This document shows, piece after piece, positions 1 through 5,636 of a stretch of 5,636 nt of DNA (positions are counted from its first letter, which is position 1; every line of letters starts with the position of its first letter). Origin of the DNA: an uncultured Collinsella sp. (lineage in GTDB: Bacteria; Actinomycetota; Coriobacteriia; Coriobacteriales; Coriobacteriaceae); contig UQUX01000113.1 in the NCBI GenBank assembly GCA_900544425.1, positions 1-5,636 of the forward strand. The letters are read 5' to 3'. The translations under genes were made by a program, and so were the position numbers. The notes under the pieces are model-generated. The model was not told the origin of the DNA. It did not search any database and was given only the letters and a program-made list of their open reading frames with translations.

Positions 1-1198
1 TGCCGCAGTGCGGGCAGGGGTCGCCGGCGACAACGGTGACCAGATCGGCCCACTCATCGACGGTAAAGTCGCGCTCGGGGCAGGCACCGGTAAAGTGATA
101 ATCGACCTCGTTGGCACCGCAGGCCCACTGCTTGGAATCGCGCAGGCTCTCGTCGCACACCAGACGGATGCCCTCGGGCAGGTTGACCGGTCCGATAAAG
201 CCCTTGTGCAGGCCGTTCGCTTGAAGCTCCTCGTCGGTCATCATGCGGTAGCCCTTGCCAAAGACATGCTCGGCCTTGCAGTCATTGAGCTCGTGGTCGC
301 CCGGGACAATGGCCACGACCGGCTTGCCCTCGGAGTCGATGAGTGCCAGCGACTTGCGCGTGCCGTTCTCGGGGAAGCCGAAGAACTTGGCAACGGCCTC
401 GATGGTGCCCATACCCGGAGTCTCGACCTTGGTGAGCGTGCCATCGCCGGGGCCCTCGGTCACAACGACCTTGGTGCTTGCAGCCTCGTCATCGGCAGCA
501 AAACCGCAATCGTCGCAGTAGACGAGCGAAGCCTCGCCGGCGTCGGCAAGAGCCATGTACTCGACGGAAGTGTCGCCGCCGATCTCGCCGGAGTCGGCGA
601 CAACGGGCAGAGCCTTGATGTAGCAGCGCTCGCAGATGTTAGCGTAGGCCTGCTTCATCTTGTCGTACTCCTCCTGCAGGCTCTCCTGCGTGGCGGAGAA
701 GCTGTAGGCGTCCTTCATGATGAACTCGCGACCGCGCATCAGGCCAAAGCGGGGACGGAACTCGTCGCGGAACTTGTCCTGAATGTGGTACAGGTTGACG
801 GGCAGCTGTTTGTAGGAGCGCAGCTCATTGCGCACCAGGGCCGTGACGGTCTCCTCGTGGGTGGGACCCAGGACGAACTCGCGACCGTGACGGTCGTCAA
901 AGCGCACAAGCTCCTTGCCATAGGCGTCGATGCGGCCGGACTCACGCCACAACTCGGCGTCGACCATGATAGGCATCATAAGCTCCTGGGCACCGGCAGC
1001 GTCCATCTCGTCGCGCACGATATTCTCGATCTTGCGGATCGAGCGCCATGCGAGCGGCAGATAGGAATACAGGCCGGCGGCCTCCTTGCGGATCATGCCG
1101 GCACGGAGCAGCAGACGGTGGCTGGCGAGCTCAGCGTCCGCCGGATCCTCTTTAAGCGTCGGCGCATAAAGCTTAGACATATACATTGCTCGAGTCAT
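1..1198 (-). CDS. proS: Prolyl-tRNA synthetase, bacterial type with editing domain (3' end beyond window)
   Basis: Cytosolic class II aminoacyl-tRNA synthetase that charges tRNA-Pro with proline. The frame is open from ATG at 1198 to the left edge and gives 399 residues; bacterial ProS is usually about 570, so the last third (motif 3 and the anticodon-binding domain) is missing. Visible landmarks: the N-terminal LYAPTLKEDPADAEL segment (10-24), GPTHEE (111-116), and the motif 2 region around FRPRFGLMRGREF (147-159) followed by MKDAYSF. Next comes the INS (YbaK-like) editing domain, about 235-390, with KSLAL (282-286; K282 aligns with the editing lysine of the family), GDHELN (300-305) and GANEVDYHY (361-369). 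Cys pairs C228/C231 and C395/C398 flank that domain. Start choice: GAGGAG lies 6 nt before ATG 1198. In-frame ATGs at 1186 and 1180 lack such a site. The start abuts the ispG stop codon directly, so translation is probably coupled. Confidence 0.96.
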   Translation of the reverse strand, partial: MTRAMYMSKLYAPTLKEDPADAELASHRLLLRAGMIRKEAAGLYSYLPLAWRSIRKIENIVRDEMDAAGAQELMMPIMVDAELWRESGRIDAYGKELVRFDDRHGREFVLGPTHEETVTALVRNELRSYKQLPVNLYHIQDKFRDEFRPRFGLMRGREFIMKDAYSFSATQESLQEEYDKMKQAYANICERCYIKALPVVADSGEIGGDTSVEYMALADAGEASLVYCDDCGFAADDEAASTKVVVTEGPGDGTLTKVETPGMGTIEAVAKFFGFPENGTRKSLALIDSEGKPVVAIVPGDHELNDCKAEHVFGKGYRMMTDEELQANGLHKGFIGPVNLPEGIRLVCDESLRDSKQWACGANEVDYHFTGACPERDFTVDEWADLVTVVAGDPCPHCG

Positions 1199-2215
1199 TT
1201 ATTTCTCCTCAATAAGCTTGTCGACCTCGGCCATCAGCGCGTCGACAATTTGGTCCTCAGCTACTTTACCAATGATCTGGCCATGCGAAAAGAGCAAGGC
1301 CTGACCACGTCCGCACGCAACGCCCAGATCGGCATCAGAAGCCTCGCCGGGGCCATTAACGGCACATCCCATCACAGCGATCGAAAGCGGCGCGGAGTAG
1401 TTCTTAAGCCGCTCGGTAACCTCCTCGGCAATGGGAATAAGGTTAACCTGGCAGCGGGCGCACGTGGGGCACGAGACAATCTCGGGGCCACGGCGACGCA
1501 GGCCCAACGACTGCAGAATACCCCAGGCAACCGGCGGCTCCTCAACCGGATCGGCTGTGAGCGACACACGCATGGTGTCGCCAATGCCTTCGGAAAGCAA
1601 GATACCCAAGCCTACAGAACTCTTGATGGTGCCCTGGAGCTTGGTCCCCGCCTCCGTCACGCCCAGGTGAAGCGGAACGTGGGGAATCTCACGCGACAGG
1701 GCTCGATAGGTATCAAGCGTCGTTTGCACGCTATGGGCCTTGGCCGAAAGCACAATGTTCGTAAAGCCGCGGTCCTCAAAGTGCTTGACGAAACGCTCGC
1801 TCGACATCACGAGCTTCTCGGGCTGCGTAAGCTCGTCGCGCTCAGCAATATCCTGCTCGAGTGAGCCGGCGTTGACACCGATGCGAATCGCACAGCCCGC
1901 AGCGCCGGCGGCGTCGATGACGGCATCGACCTTAGCCCAATCGCCGATATTGCCGGGATTGATGCGAAGCTTGGCGGCACCAGCCTCGACGGCGCCGATG
2001 GCCAGCTTGTGGTTAAAGTGGATATCGGCAACGATTGGCACCGGAGACTCGGCACAGATGGTGCGGAAACCCTCAAGCGCGGCCTCGGTGGGCACGCTCA
2101 CACGCACGATATCGCAGCCAGCCTGCGCCAACGCGCACACTTGCGCAAGCGTTGCCTGGGCATCAGCGGTATCGGTGCAGGTCATGGATTGGACCGATCT
2201 GCACACCGCCCACAT
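1199..2215 (-). CDS. ispG: 4-hydroxy-3-methylbut-2-enyl diphosphate synthase (flavodoxin/ferredoxin), frame broken at its 5' end
   Basis: IspG (GcpE) is the cytosolic [4Fe-4S] enzyme that converts methylerythritol cyclodiphosphate to HMBPP, the penultimate MEP-pathway step. The open frame gives 338 residues. The TIM-barrel part runs from VQSMT (8-12) through DIVRVSVPT (35-43), VADIHF (62-67), LRINPGNIG (83-91), RIGVNAGSLE (111-120), LHLGVTEAG (182-190) and GLLSEGIGDT-like residues (204-214). The cluster ligands are present: C249 and C252 (CPTC), C284 (MGC) and E291 (NGPGE), with the same 3/32/7 spacing as I recall for E. coli C270, C273, C305 and E312. The oddity is the start. ATG 2215 has no Shine-Dalgarno sequence, and its first six residues (MWAVCR) do not resemble the family. 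The expected N-terminus (RPVHVGGVQIG) is in another frame just upstream. Without the break the protein would start at TTG 2261 and be about 360 residues, a normal length. All essential active-site residues lie downstream of the break. Confidence 0.9.
   Translation of the reverse strand: MWAVCRSVQSMTCTDTADAQATLAQVCALAQAGCDIVRVSVPTEAALEGFRTICAESPVPIVADIHFNHKLAIGAVEAGAAKLRINPGNIGDWAKVDAVIDAAGAAGCAIRIGVNAGSLEQDIAERDELTQPEKLVMSSERFVKHFEDRGFTNIVLSAKAHSVQTTLDTYRALSREIPHVPLHLGVTEAGTKLQGTIKSSVGLGILLSEGIGDTMRVSLTADPVEEPPVAWGILQSLGLRRRGPEIVSCPTCARCQVNLIPIAEEVTERLKNYSAPLSIAVMGCAVNGPGEASDADLGVACGRGQALLFSHGQIIGKVAEDQIVDALMAEVDKLIEEK
1205..1210 (-). promoter_or_regulatory. Ribosome binding site of proS
   Basis: GAGGAG on the minus strand lies inside the last codons of ispG, 6 nt before the ATG at 1198. 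It decides between three in-frame ATG codons (1198, 1186, 1180) in favour of the first. Confidence 0.8.
2193..2198 (-). other. Apparent deletion junction in ispG with shared TCGGT bases
   Basis: On the minus strand this reads ATCGGT. In the upstream frame it encodes the Ile-Gly of VQIG. In the downstream frame its last five bases begin Ser-Val of SVQSM. Both pairs are expected in IspG, normally separated by five residues (DGAPI-like in E. coli, as I recall). One set of bases now serves both, which fits loss of one TCGGT copy plus the interval, 20 nt in total. Confidence 0.7.
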
Positions 2216-2261
2216 GCACGGGGCGCGTCAACTCGCGAGGCAAAGGATGGGATAAAGACAA
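2193..2261 (-). pseudogene. ispG: Original 5' end of ispG, out of frame with the rest of the gene
   Basis: Reading from TTG 2261 gives MSLSHPLPRELTRP, then VHVGGVQIG, which matches the IspG N-terminus. Beyond that the same frame runs into unrelated residues and a TGA stop at about 2163. AGGGGAG lies 8 nt before the TTG, a proper ribosome binding site that the downstream ATG 2215 lacks. This short piece is therefore the true start of ispG, separated from the body by a frameshift near 2193-2198. It is not an independent gene. The break could be real in this strain or an assembly or sequencing error; the sequence alone cannot say which. Confidence 0.8.
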
Positions 2262-2269
2262 TCCAAACA

Positions 2270-2276
2270 CTCCCCT
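2270..2276 (-). promoter_or_regulatory. Ribosome binding site of ispG
   Basis: AGGGGAG overlaps the TAG stop codon of rseP and sits 8 nt before TTG 2261. This supports TTG 2261 as the ancestral ispG start and suggests coupling to rseP translation. Confidence 0.7.
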
Positions 2277-3636
2277 ACAGGATAAATCGAAGGATGTCGG
2301 AACGAAGCATATAGACAAACAGCAGCGCAAAGAGCGCGATGCCCACATAGCTCACAATCGTCTGGACCTTGAGCGGAAGCTCGCGGCCCGCAATCTTTTG
2401 AATGATCTCGATGACCAGCTTACCGCCATCGAGTGGTGGGATGGGCAGCAGGTTCATAAAGCCAAGCGAGAACGAAATGAGGGCGGCAAACGAAAGGAAC
2501 GTGGCAGGGCCGGCAGCAGCAGCCTGTGAGGACATAACGCTAATGCCCACGATCGAGGAGGACTGGTCGAGAATCTCCATCGCATGCTGCGGCTGGAGCA
2601 GGCGCATCACGCCCTCCGCTGTCTGCACGACATAGGAGAACGACAGGCGAGCCGACGTGATGGGATCTAAACGGACCACCTGCGTAGAGGCATACACACC
2701 TAGGCGCTCGTCCTCTTTGAGCGCAACCGTGGTCGAATGCTGCTTGCCGTCACGCTCGTACTCGATGGCGATATCGTCCTTTCCGGCAGCTTTGCCGATG
2801 GCATCGTAAACGTCCATCCAGGTAGAGCACGATACTCCGTCAACCGAAAGGATCGCGTCGCCGCCCTCGATACCCGCCTTGGCGGCAATAGACCCCTCGT
2901 CAACCTGACCGATCACGTTGGTATCCATCGGCACGGTGACACCCGAAATAGAGTAGATGCTCATAAGCAGCAAAAAGCCCGTCAGGATATTGACGAGAAT
3001 GCCCGCGAGCAGCATAAAGGCGCGCTTGAGAAATCCCTGGCCCAGATAGGTATGCGAACGCTCTTGCGCAAGGAACTCGGCTTCGCCGCACGGCAGCTCC
3101 CACACATCGCCCTCGGTAGTCGCATGCTCTCGATCGAAACGGAGGCCGTCAAAGGTGGTGTAACCCGCCGCGTCTCGCGGCAGCGTCTGATACTTGGTGG
3201 GATAGTAGCTCGGCGAGGACTTCTCCCCTTCCTCATACCAAGGCGCGATAGAGCCCCAACCCAAGAGCAAGGCGCATGCCTCGAGCACAACCTCCTCGGA
3301 TAGCTCGAGCTCGACAGCAAGGTCGGCCACGGTCACGCGACCATGACGATAGATAGCCGCGAGCACGCGATCGGCGCAGGAGACATCGGTCGGATCCATA
3401 CCGCAGATGGCAGCGTAGCCACCCAGCAGCAGCGGGGTCACGCCAAACTTGGTTCCAATGCGACGCGACGTGTAATGGATGTCAAAGCGGCACGGCAAGC
3501 CCAAAAAGAACTCGGTCACACGGACGCCGCAGGCACGCGCCGCCAAAAAGTGGCCGCCCTCGTGCAAAAACACGAGGACGGAAAGCATCAGCAGGCCCCA
3601 AAAGACCGATGAGAGAACGCTCAGAACAGTATCCAT
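2275..3636 (-). CDS. rseP: RseP-type site-2 (M50) membrane zinc metalloprotease with cytosolic insert
   Basis: Intramembrane protease of the S2P/RseP family, which cuts membrane-bound substrates such as anti-sigma factors or signal-peptide remnants. Its target here is unknown. The product is 453 residues from ATG 3636. Membrane segment 1 (about 6-30) carries the zinc-binding HEGGH (H25, E26, H29). The membrane-associated beta-loop region ends in LLLGGYAAICGMD (69-81). A long insert follows (about 82-195), partly winged-helix-like. Membrane segment 2 is about 203-231, with AGILVN where the family often has AGPxxN. A PDZ-like domain covers about 233-310 (VDEGSIAAKAGIEGGDAILSVDG region). Segment 3 is about 375-396, NLLPIPPLDGG (395-405) supplies zinc ligand D403, and segment 4 is about 425-443. 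All catalytic residues are intact, so it should be active. Start: TTG 3651 is an in-frame alternative that adds five residues, but AAGGA touches it with no spacer, so ATG is preferred. The gene lies between dxr and ispG, a common bacterial arrangement. Confidence 0.93.
   Translation of the reverse strand: MDTVLSVLSSVFWGLLMLSVLVFLHEGGHFLAARACGVRVTEFFLGLPCRFDIHYTSRRIGTKFGVTPLLLGGYAAICGMDPTDVSCADRVLAAIYRHGRVTVADLAVELELSEEVVLEACALLLGWGSIAPWYEEGEKSSPSYYPTKYQTLPRDAAGYTTFDGLRFDREHATTEGDVWELPCGEAEFLAQERSHTYLGQGFLKRAFMLLAGILVNILTGFLLLMSIYSISGVTVPMDTNVIGQVDEGSIAAKAGIEGGDAILSVDGVSCSTWMDVYDAIGKAAGKDDIAIEYERDGKQHSTTVALKEDERLGVYASTQVVRLDPITSARLSFSYVVQTAEGVMRLLQPQHAMEILDQSSSIVGISVMSSQAAAAGPATFLSFAALISFSLGFMNLLPIPPLDGGKLVIEIIQKIAGRELPLKVQTIVSYVGIALFALLFVYMLRSDILRFIL
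3052..3393 (-). other. Insert in RseP with a probable winged-helix subdomain (3232-3381)
   Basis: About 114 residues (82-195 of the product) sit between the GGY beta-loop motif and membrane segment 2. In E. coli-type RseP this interval is far shorter. Residues 86-135 follow a helix / helix-turn-helix / strand pattern: ADRVLAAIYRHG, then VTVADLAVELELS, then EEVVLEACALLLGWG, ending in SIAPWY. This resembles small winged helices of the kind found in DNA-binding or protein-contact modules. The rest (about 136-195) is acidic and rich in Tyr and Pro, and has no repeat I can see. The frame is uninterrupted, so it is part of the protein. Its fold and function are inferred by eye only. Confidence 0.55.
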
Positions 3637-3651
3637 AAAACGAAAAAGCAA

Positions 3652-3656
3652 TCCTT
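3652..3656 (-). promoter_or_regulatory. Shine-Dalgarno-like AAGGA before rseP
   Basis: AAGGA directly precedes TTG 3651 (0 nt spacer) and lies 15 nt before ATG 3636. Neither spacing is ideal. ATG 3636 is favoured because a zero spacer would not work and the protein from that ATG begins directly with the first membrane segment. Confidence 0.4.
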
Positions 3657-3661
3657 ATGGG

Positions 3662-4849
3662 TTAGGAACGGGTTGCGGCGAGTACCTGCGCAGCCTTTTC
3701 ACGCGCCCACGCATCGATGTCGCGAAGCTGCTCAAACGAATCGACCGCCTGCATATCGTGGGCATCCATGCAGGATTCCACAATGCGATCGATATCGGTA
3801 AAGCTGCAGCCATCGTGCAGGAAGGCATCGACGGCGACCTCGTTGGCGGCATTGAGCACGCACGGCATGGTGCCACCCGTCTTACCGGCACGCTCGGCCA
3901 GTGCCAGACAGCGGAAGGTATTCATGTCGGCAGCATCAAACGTGAGCTGCCCCAGCTCGCGGAAATCGATACGAGGCGCCGGGGTATCCCAACGCTCGGG
4001 ATACGAGAACGCGAACTGGATGGGAATACGCATGTCGGAAGCACCGAGATGCGCCATCACGGAGCCGTCGGCAAACTCGACCATAGAGTGAATCTTGGAC
4101 TGACGCTGCACGACCACGTTAATGAAATCGAGGTCGCAGTTAAACAGATGCATGGCCTCAATGCGCTCCAGGCCCTTATTCATGAGGGTGGCGGAGTCGA
4201 TGGTGATCTTAGCACCCATGGCCCACGTGGGATGTGCGAGGGCATCGGCACGCGTCACGCGATCTAGCTCGTCGCGCGTGCGGCCAAAGAACGGACCGCC
4301 CGAGCAGGTGAGCCAAATACAATGAGCCTCGCGCGGGCTCTCCCCCAGATAGCACTGGTAGATGGCGGAGTGCTCAGAGTCGACTGGAATAAGCTGGCCC
4401 GGTTGCGCCAACGGCATAAGCAAGTCGCCACCGACGACGAGGGACTCCTTGTTGGCAAGGGCAAGACGCTTATTCGAGGTCAAGGCCGCATGGCTCGCCT
4501 CGAGACCGGCGGCACCCACAATAGCGACGAGCACGCAGTCGACATCGTCGCGACGCGCGAGCTCGCAAACCGCCTGCGCGCCAACGCCGAGCTTCGTTCC
4601 CTCGGGCAACTCCTGCAGCACGGCGTCATCGCCATGAGCGACATCGGCCACGGCAACCGCCGGAACCGAGAACTCGCGGGCAGCGGCAACGAGCTCGGAG
4701 GTACTGGAGTTAACGGATAGCGCCGTCACCTGCAGGCGATCGGCATGCTGACGGCACACATCGAGCGCCTGAGTGCCGATAGAGCCCGTACAGCCCAGGA
4801 TGGCAACACGGAGACGTCCATCGGAGCCATACGTCGTCTGGAATGACAT
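3662..4849 (-). CDS. dxr: 1-deoxy-D-xylulose 5-phosphate reductoisomerase
   Basis: Dxr (IspC) is the cytosolic NADPH- and divalent-metal-dependent enzyme that turns DXP into methylerythritol 4-phosphate, the first committed step of the MEP isoprenoid pathway. The product is 395 residues, a normal length. The Rossmann NADPH site is GCTGSIG (19-25). ANKESLV (132-138) contains conserved K134. The metal ligands are D157 and E159 in PVDSEH and E228 in DSATLMNKGLE (218-228). Substrate-binding elements are TCSGGPF (181-187), HPTWAMG (206-212, the flexible loop with W209) and N224/K225. The C-terminal helical domain runs from about 300 and includes NAANEVAVDAF (333-343). No key residue is missing. 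ATG 4849 shares its A with the TAA stop of cdsA and has GGAGG 9 nt upstream, so dxr is likely co-translated with cdsA. It shares the operon with ispG, another MEP gene. Confidence 0.97.
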   Translation of the reverse strand: MSFQTTYGSDGRLRVAILGCTGSIGTQALDVCRQHADRLQVTALSVNSSTSELVAAAREFSVPAVAVADVAHGDDAVLQELPEGTKLGVGAQAVCELARRDDVDCVLVAIVGAAGLEASHAALTSNKRLALANKESLVVGGDLLMPLAQPGQLIPVDSEHSAIYQCYLGESPREAHCIWLTCSGGPFFGRTRDELDRVTRADALAHPTWAMGAKITIDSATLMNKGLERIEAMHLFNCDLDFINVVVQRQSKIHSMVEFADGSVMAHLGASDMRIPIQFAFSYPERWDTPAPRIDFRELGQLTFDAADMNTFRCLALAERAGKTGGTMPCVLNAANEVAVDAFLHDGCSFTDIDRIVESCMDAHDMQAVDSFEQLRDIDAWAREKAAQVLAATRS

Positions 4850-5636
4850 TACAGCACGCCTCCGATCATCAGCATCAGCTGCGCTGTGATGCAGCCGAAG
4901 ATAAGCGAATCGCTACGATCGAGCATGCCGCCGTGGCCCGGGATAAGGTTACCGGAATCCTTAACGCCCACACCGCGCTTGATGCGAGACTCGATAAGGT
5001 CGCCGATAACGCCCAAAATGGACACGACCACGCCGCACAGCAGCGCATAGGGCAGGCTGAGCTTGTAGAAATGCGTCGCCCACAGGATGAGCCAAATCAA
5101 AACCGAGCCCAGGATGCCGCCGACAAACCCCTCCCAGCTCTTTTTGGGAGAAATCTTGGGAACCATCTTGTGTTTACCGATACGGCTGCCCACGATGTAG
5201 GCAAACGAATCGGAGACCCAAAGGGACGCACAAACGCCCACCGAAAGCAGGGCGCCGGCAAAACCGGGCACGGCATCGCGCAGCAGCACGATAGCCGACA
5301 GCATAAAGCCAGTGTAGATGGGACCCATGAGCGTCACGGCCACATCAGAGATGCGGGTACGCGGCGACCAGACATACCAAATGCCCACAGCGAGCATCAG
5401 GGCAAAAAGCAGGGCATTCAGCAACATCGAATCGCCCAACGCCGACAGCGGAAAGAGTACGGCGGCAGCGATACCCATGCGCTCGTTAGCCATCTTGCCA
5501 TCGAGCCTCGTCATACGGAAAAACTCATAGCAGCACAGACCGCTCATGACAGAAACAAAGATGGCCGTGGGCACAATACCCAAAACCAAGCACAGGATAA
5601 AGACAACGGCGTAGACGATACCGGCAGCGGCACGGG
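4849..5636 (-). CDS. cdsA: Phosphatidate cytidylyltransferase (CDP-diglyceride synthase), 5' end beyond window
   Basis: CdsA is an integral membrane enzyme that makes CDP-diacylglycerol from phosphatidic acid and CTP, the branch point for bacterial phospholipids. The frame stays open to the right edge, giving 261 residues; the family is usually about 260-300, so only a short N-terminal piece is missing. A TTG at 5589 could pass for a start. However, the frame continues upstream with RAAAGIVYAVVFILC, a normal first membrane segment, so the real start lies outside the window. Numbering from Leu 5589 as residue 1: several hydrophobic segments, then WVSDSFAYIVGSRIGKHKM (124-142), ISPKKSWEG (146-154), and the family signature SRIKRGVGVKDSGNLIPGHG (201-220) continuing GMLDRSDS. 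The signature usually has a hydrophobic residue between DR and D; here it is Ser226. The catalytic Lys/Asp/His-Gly-Gly elements are intact. The stop codon overlaps the dxr start. Confidence 0.95.
   Translation of the reverse strand, partial: RAAAGIVYAVVFILCLVLGIVPTAIFVSVMSGLCCYEFFRMTRLDGKMANERMGIAAAVLFPLSALGDSMLLNALLFALMLAVGIWYVWSPRTRISDVAVTLMGPIYTGFMLSAIVLLRDAVPGFAGALLSVGVCASLWVSDSFAYIVGSRIGKHKMVPKISPKKSWEGFVGGILGSVLIWLILWATHFYKLSLPYALLCGVVVSILGVIGDLIESRIKRGVGVKDSGNLIPGHGGMLDRSDSLIFGCITAQLMLMIGGVL
4859..4863 (-). promoter_or_regulatory. Ribosome binding site of dxr
   Basis: GGAGG on the minus strand, within the last codons of cdsA and 9 nt before ATG 4849. It supports this start and the TAATG overlap with cdsA. 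Confidence 0.75.

Noticed and set aside
8..1864. A 618-codon open frame on the plus strand antisense to proS and ispG.
   Set aside because: It lies wholly opposite two conserved genes with clear motifs. Its translation is low-complexity (rich in Leu, Ala, Gly, Val), with no recognisable domain, and long open frames opposite GC-rich genes are expected from codon bias.
2193..2198. Programmed ribosomal frameshifting to rescue ispG.
   Set aside because: No slippery heptamer or obvious downstream stem is visible, and conserved residues are missing at the joint as well as the frame changing; a 20-nt deletion explains both.
2262..2274. A promoter or terminator in the rseP-ispG gap.
   Set aside because: The gap is only 13 nt and is filled by the ribosome binding site and spacer; there is no inverted repeat with a T-run and no -35/-10 pair.
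2163..2348. A separate small minus-strand gene of 61 codons spanning the rseP end and the ispG start.
   Set aside because: Its first half is out-of-frame rseP, and its second half is the displaced IspG N-terminus followed by frameshifted residues. It is better explained as broken ispG.
3479..4267. A 262-codon plus-strand frame opposite dxr and rseP.
   Set aside because: It crosses the boundary of two well-supported minus-strand genes, shows no family motif and has no convincing ribosome binding site; it is a shadow of dxr codon use.
4849..5589. cdsA as a complete gene starting at TTG 5589.
   Set aside because: The frame continues upstream with a typical hydrophobic first segment to the window edge, and no ribosome binding site precedes the TTG, so the gene is cut by the window.

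Overview
The window is GC-rich bacterial DNA with five genes packed head to tail, all on the minus strand. In transcription order they are cdsA (5' end beyond the right edge), dxr, an rseP-type site-2 protease gene, ispG and proS (3' end beyond the left edge). Gaps are tiny: a one-base stop/start overlap between cdsA and dxr, 25 nt (or 10 nt, depending on the start) between dxr and rseP, 13 nt between rseP and the original ispG start, and 0 nt between ispG and proS. I see no RNA gene, mobile element, CRISPR array, terminator or convincing promoter. The block reads as the interior of one long housekeeping operon. The gene order and protein style suggest a high-GC actinobacterium, most likely class Coriobacteriia (Collinsella-like). 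That placement is an inference from remembered family resemblance, not from a search.

Region by region: 4849-5636 encodes most of CdsA (CDP-diacylglycerol synthesis, phospholipids). 3662-4849 encodes complete Dxr (first committed step of the MEP isoprenoid pathway). 2275-3636 encodes a complete membrane site-2 metalloprotease with a large cytosolic insert. 1199-2261 is ispG (penultimate MEP step), whose reading frame breaks near its 5' end. 1-1198 encodes the first 399 residues of prolyl-tRNA synthetase. The theme is envelope building: phospholipid head-group activation, isoprenoids for lipid carriers and quinones, and a membrane protease, followed by a translation gene.

The two observations most worth a second look are these. 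(1) ispG carries an apparent 20-nt deletion at about 2193-2198. The conserved start of the protein is in one frame and the rest in another, and both conserved readings share the bases TCGGT at the joint, as expected for a deletion between short direct repeats. (2) The site-2 protease has an insert of roughly 110 residues between its first-helix/beta-loop region and its second membrane segment, and part of this insert looks like a winged helix.
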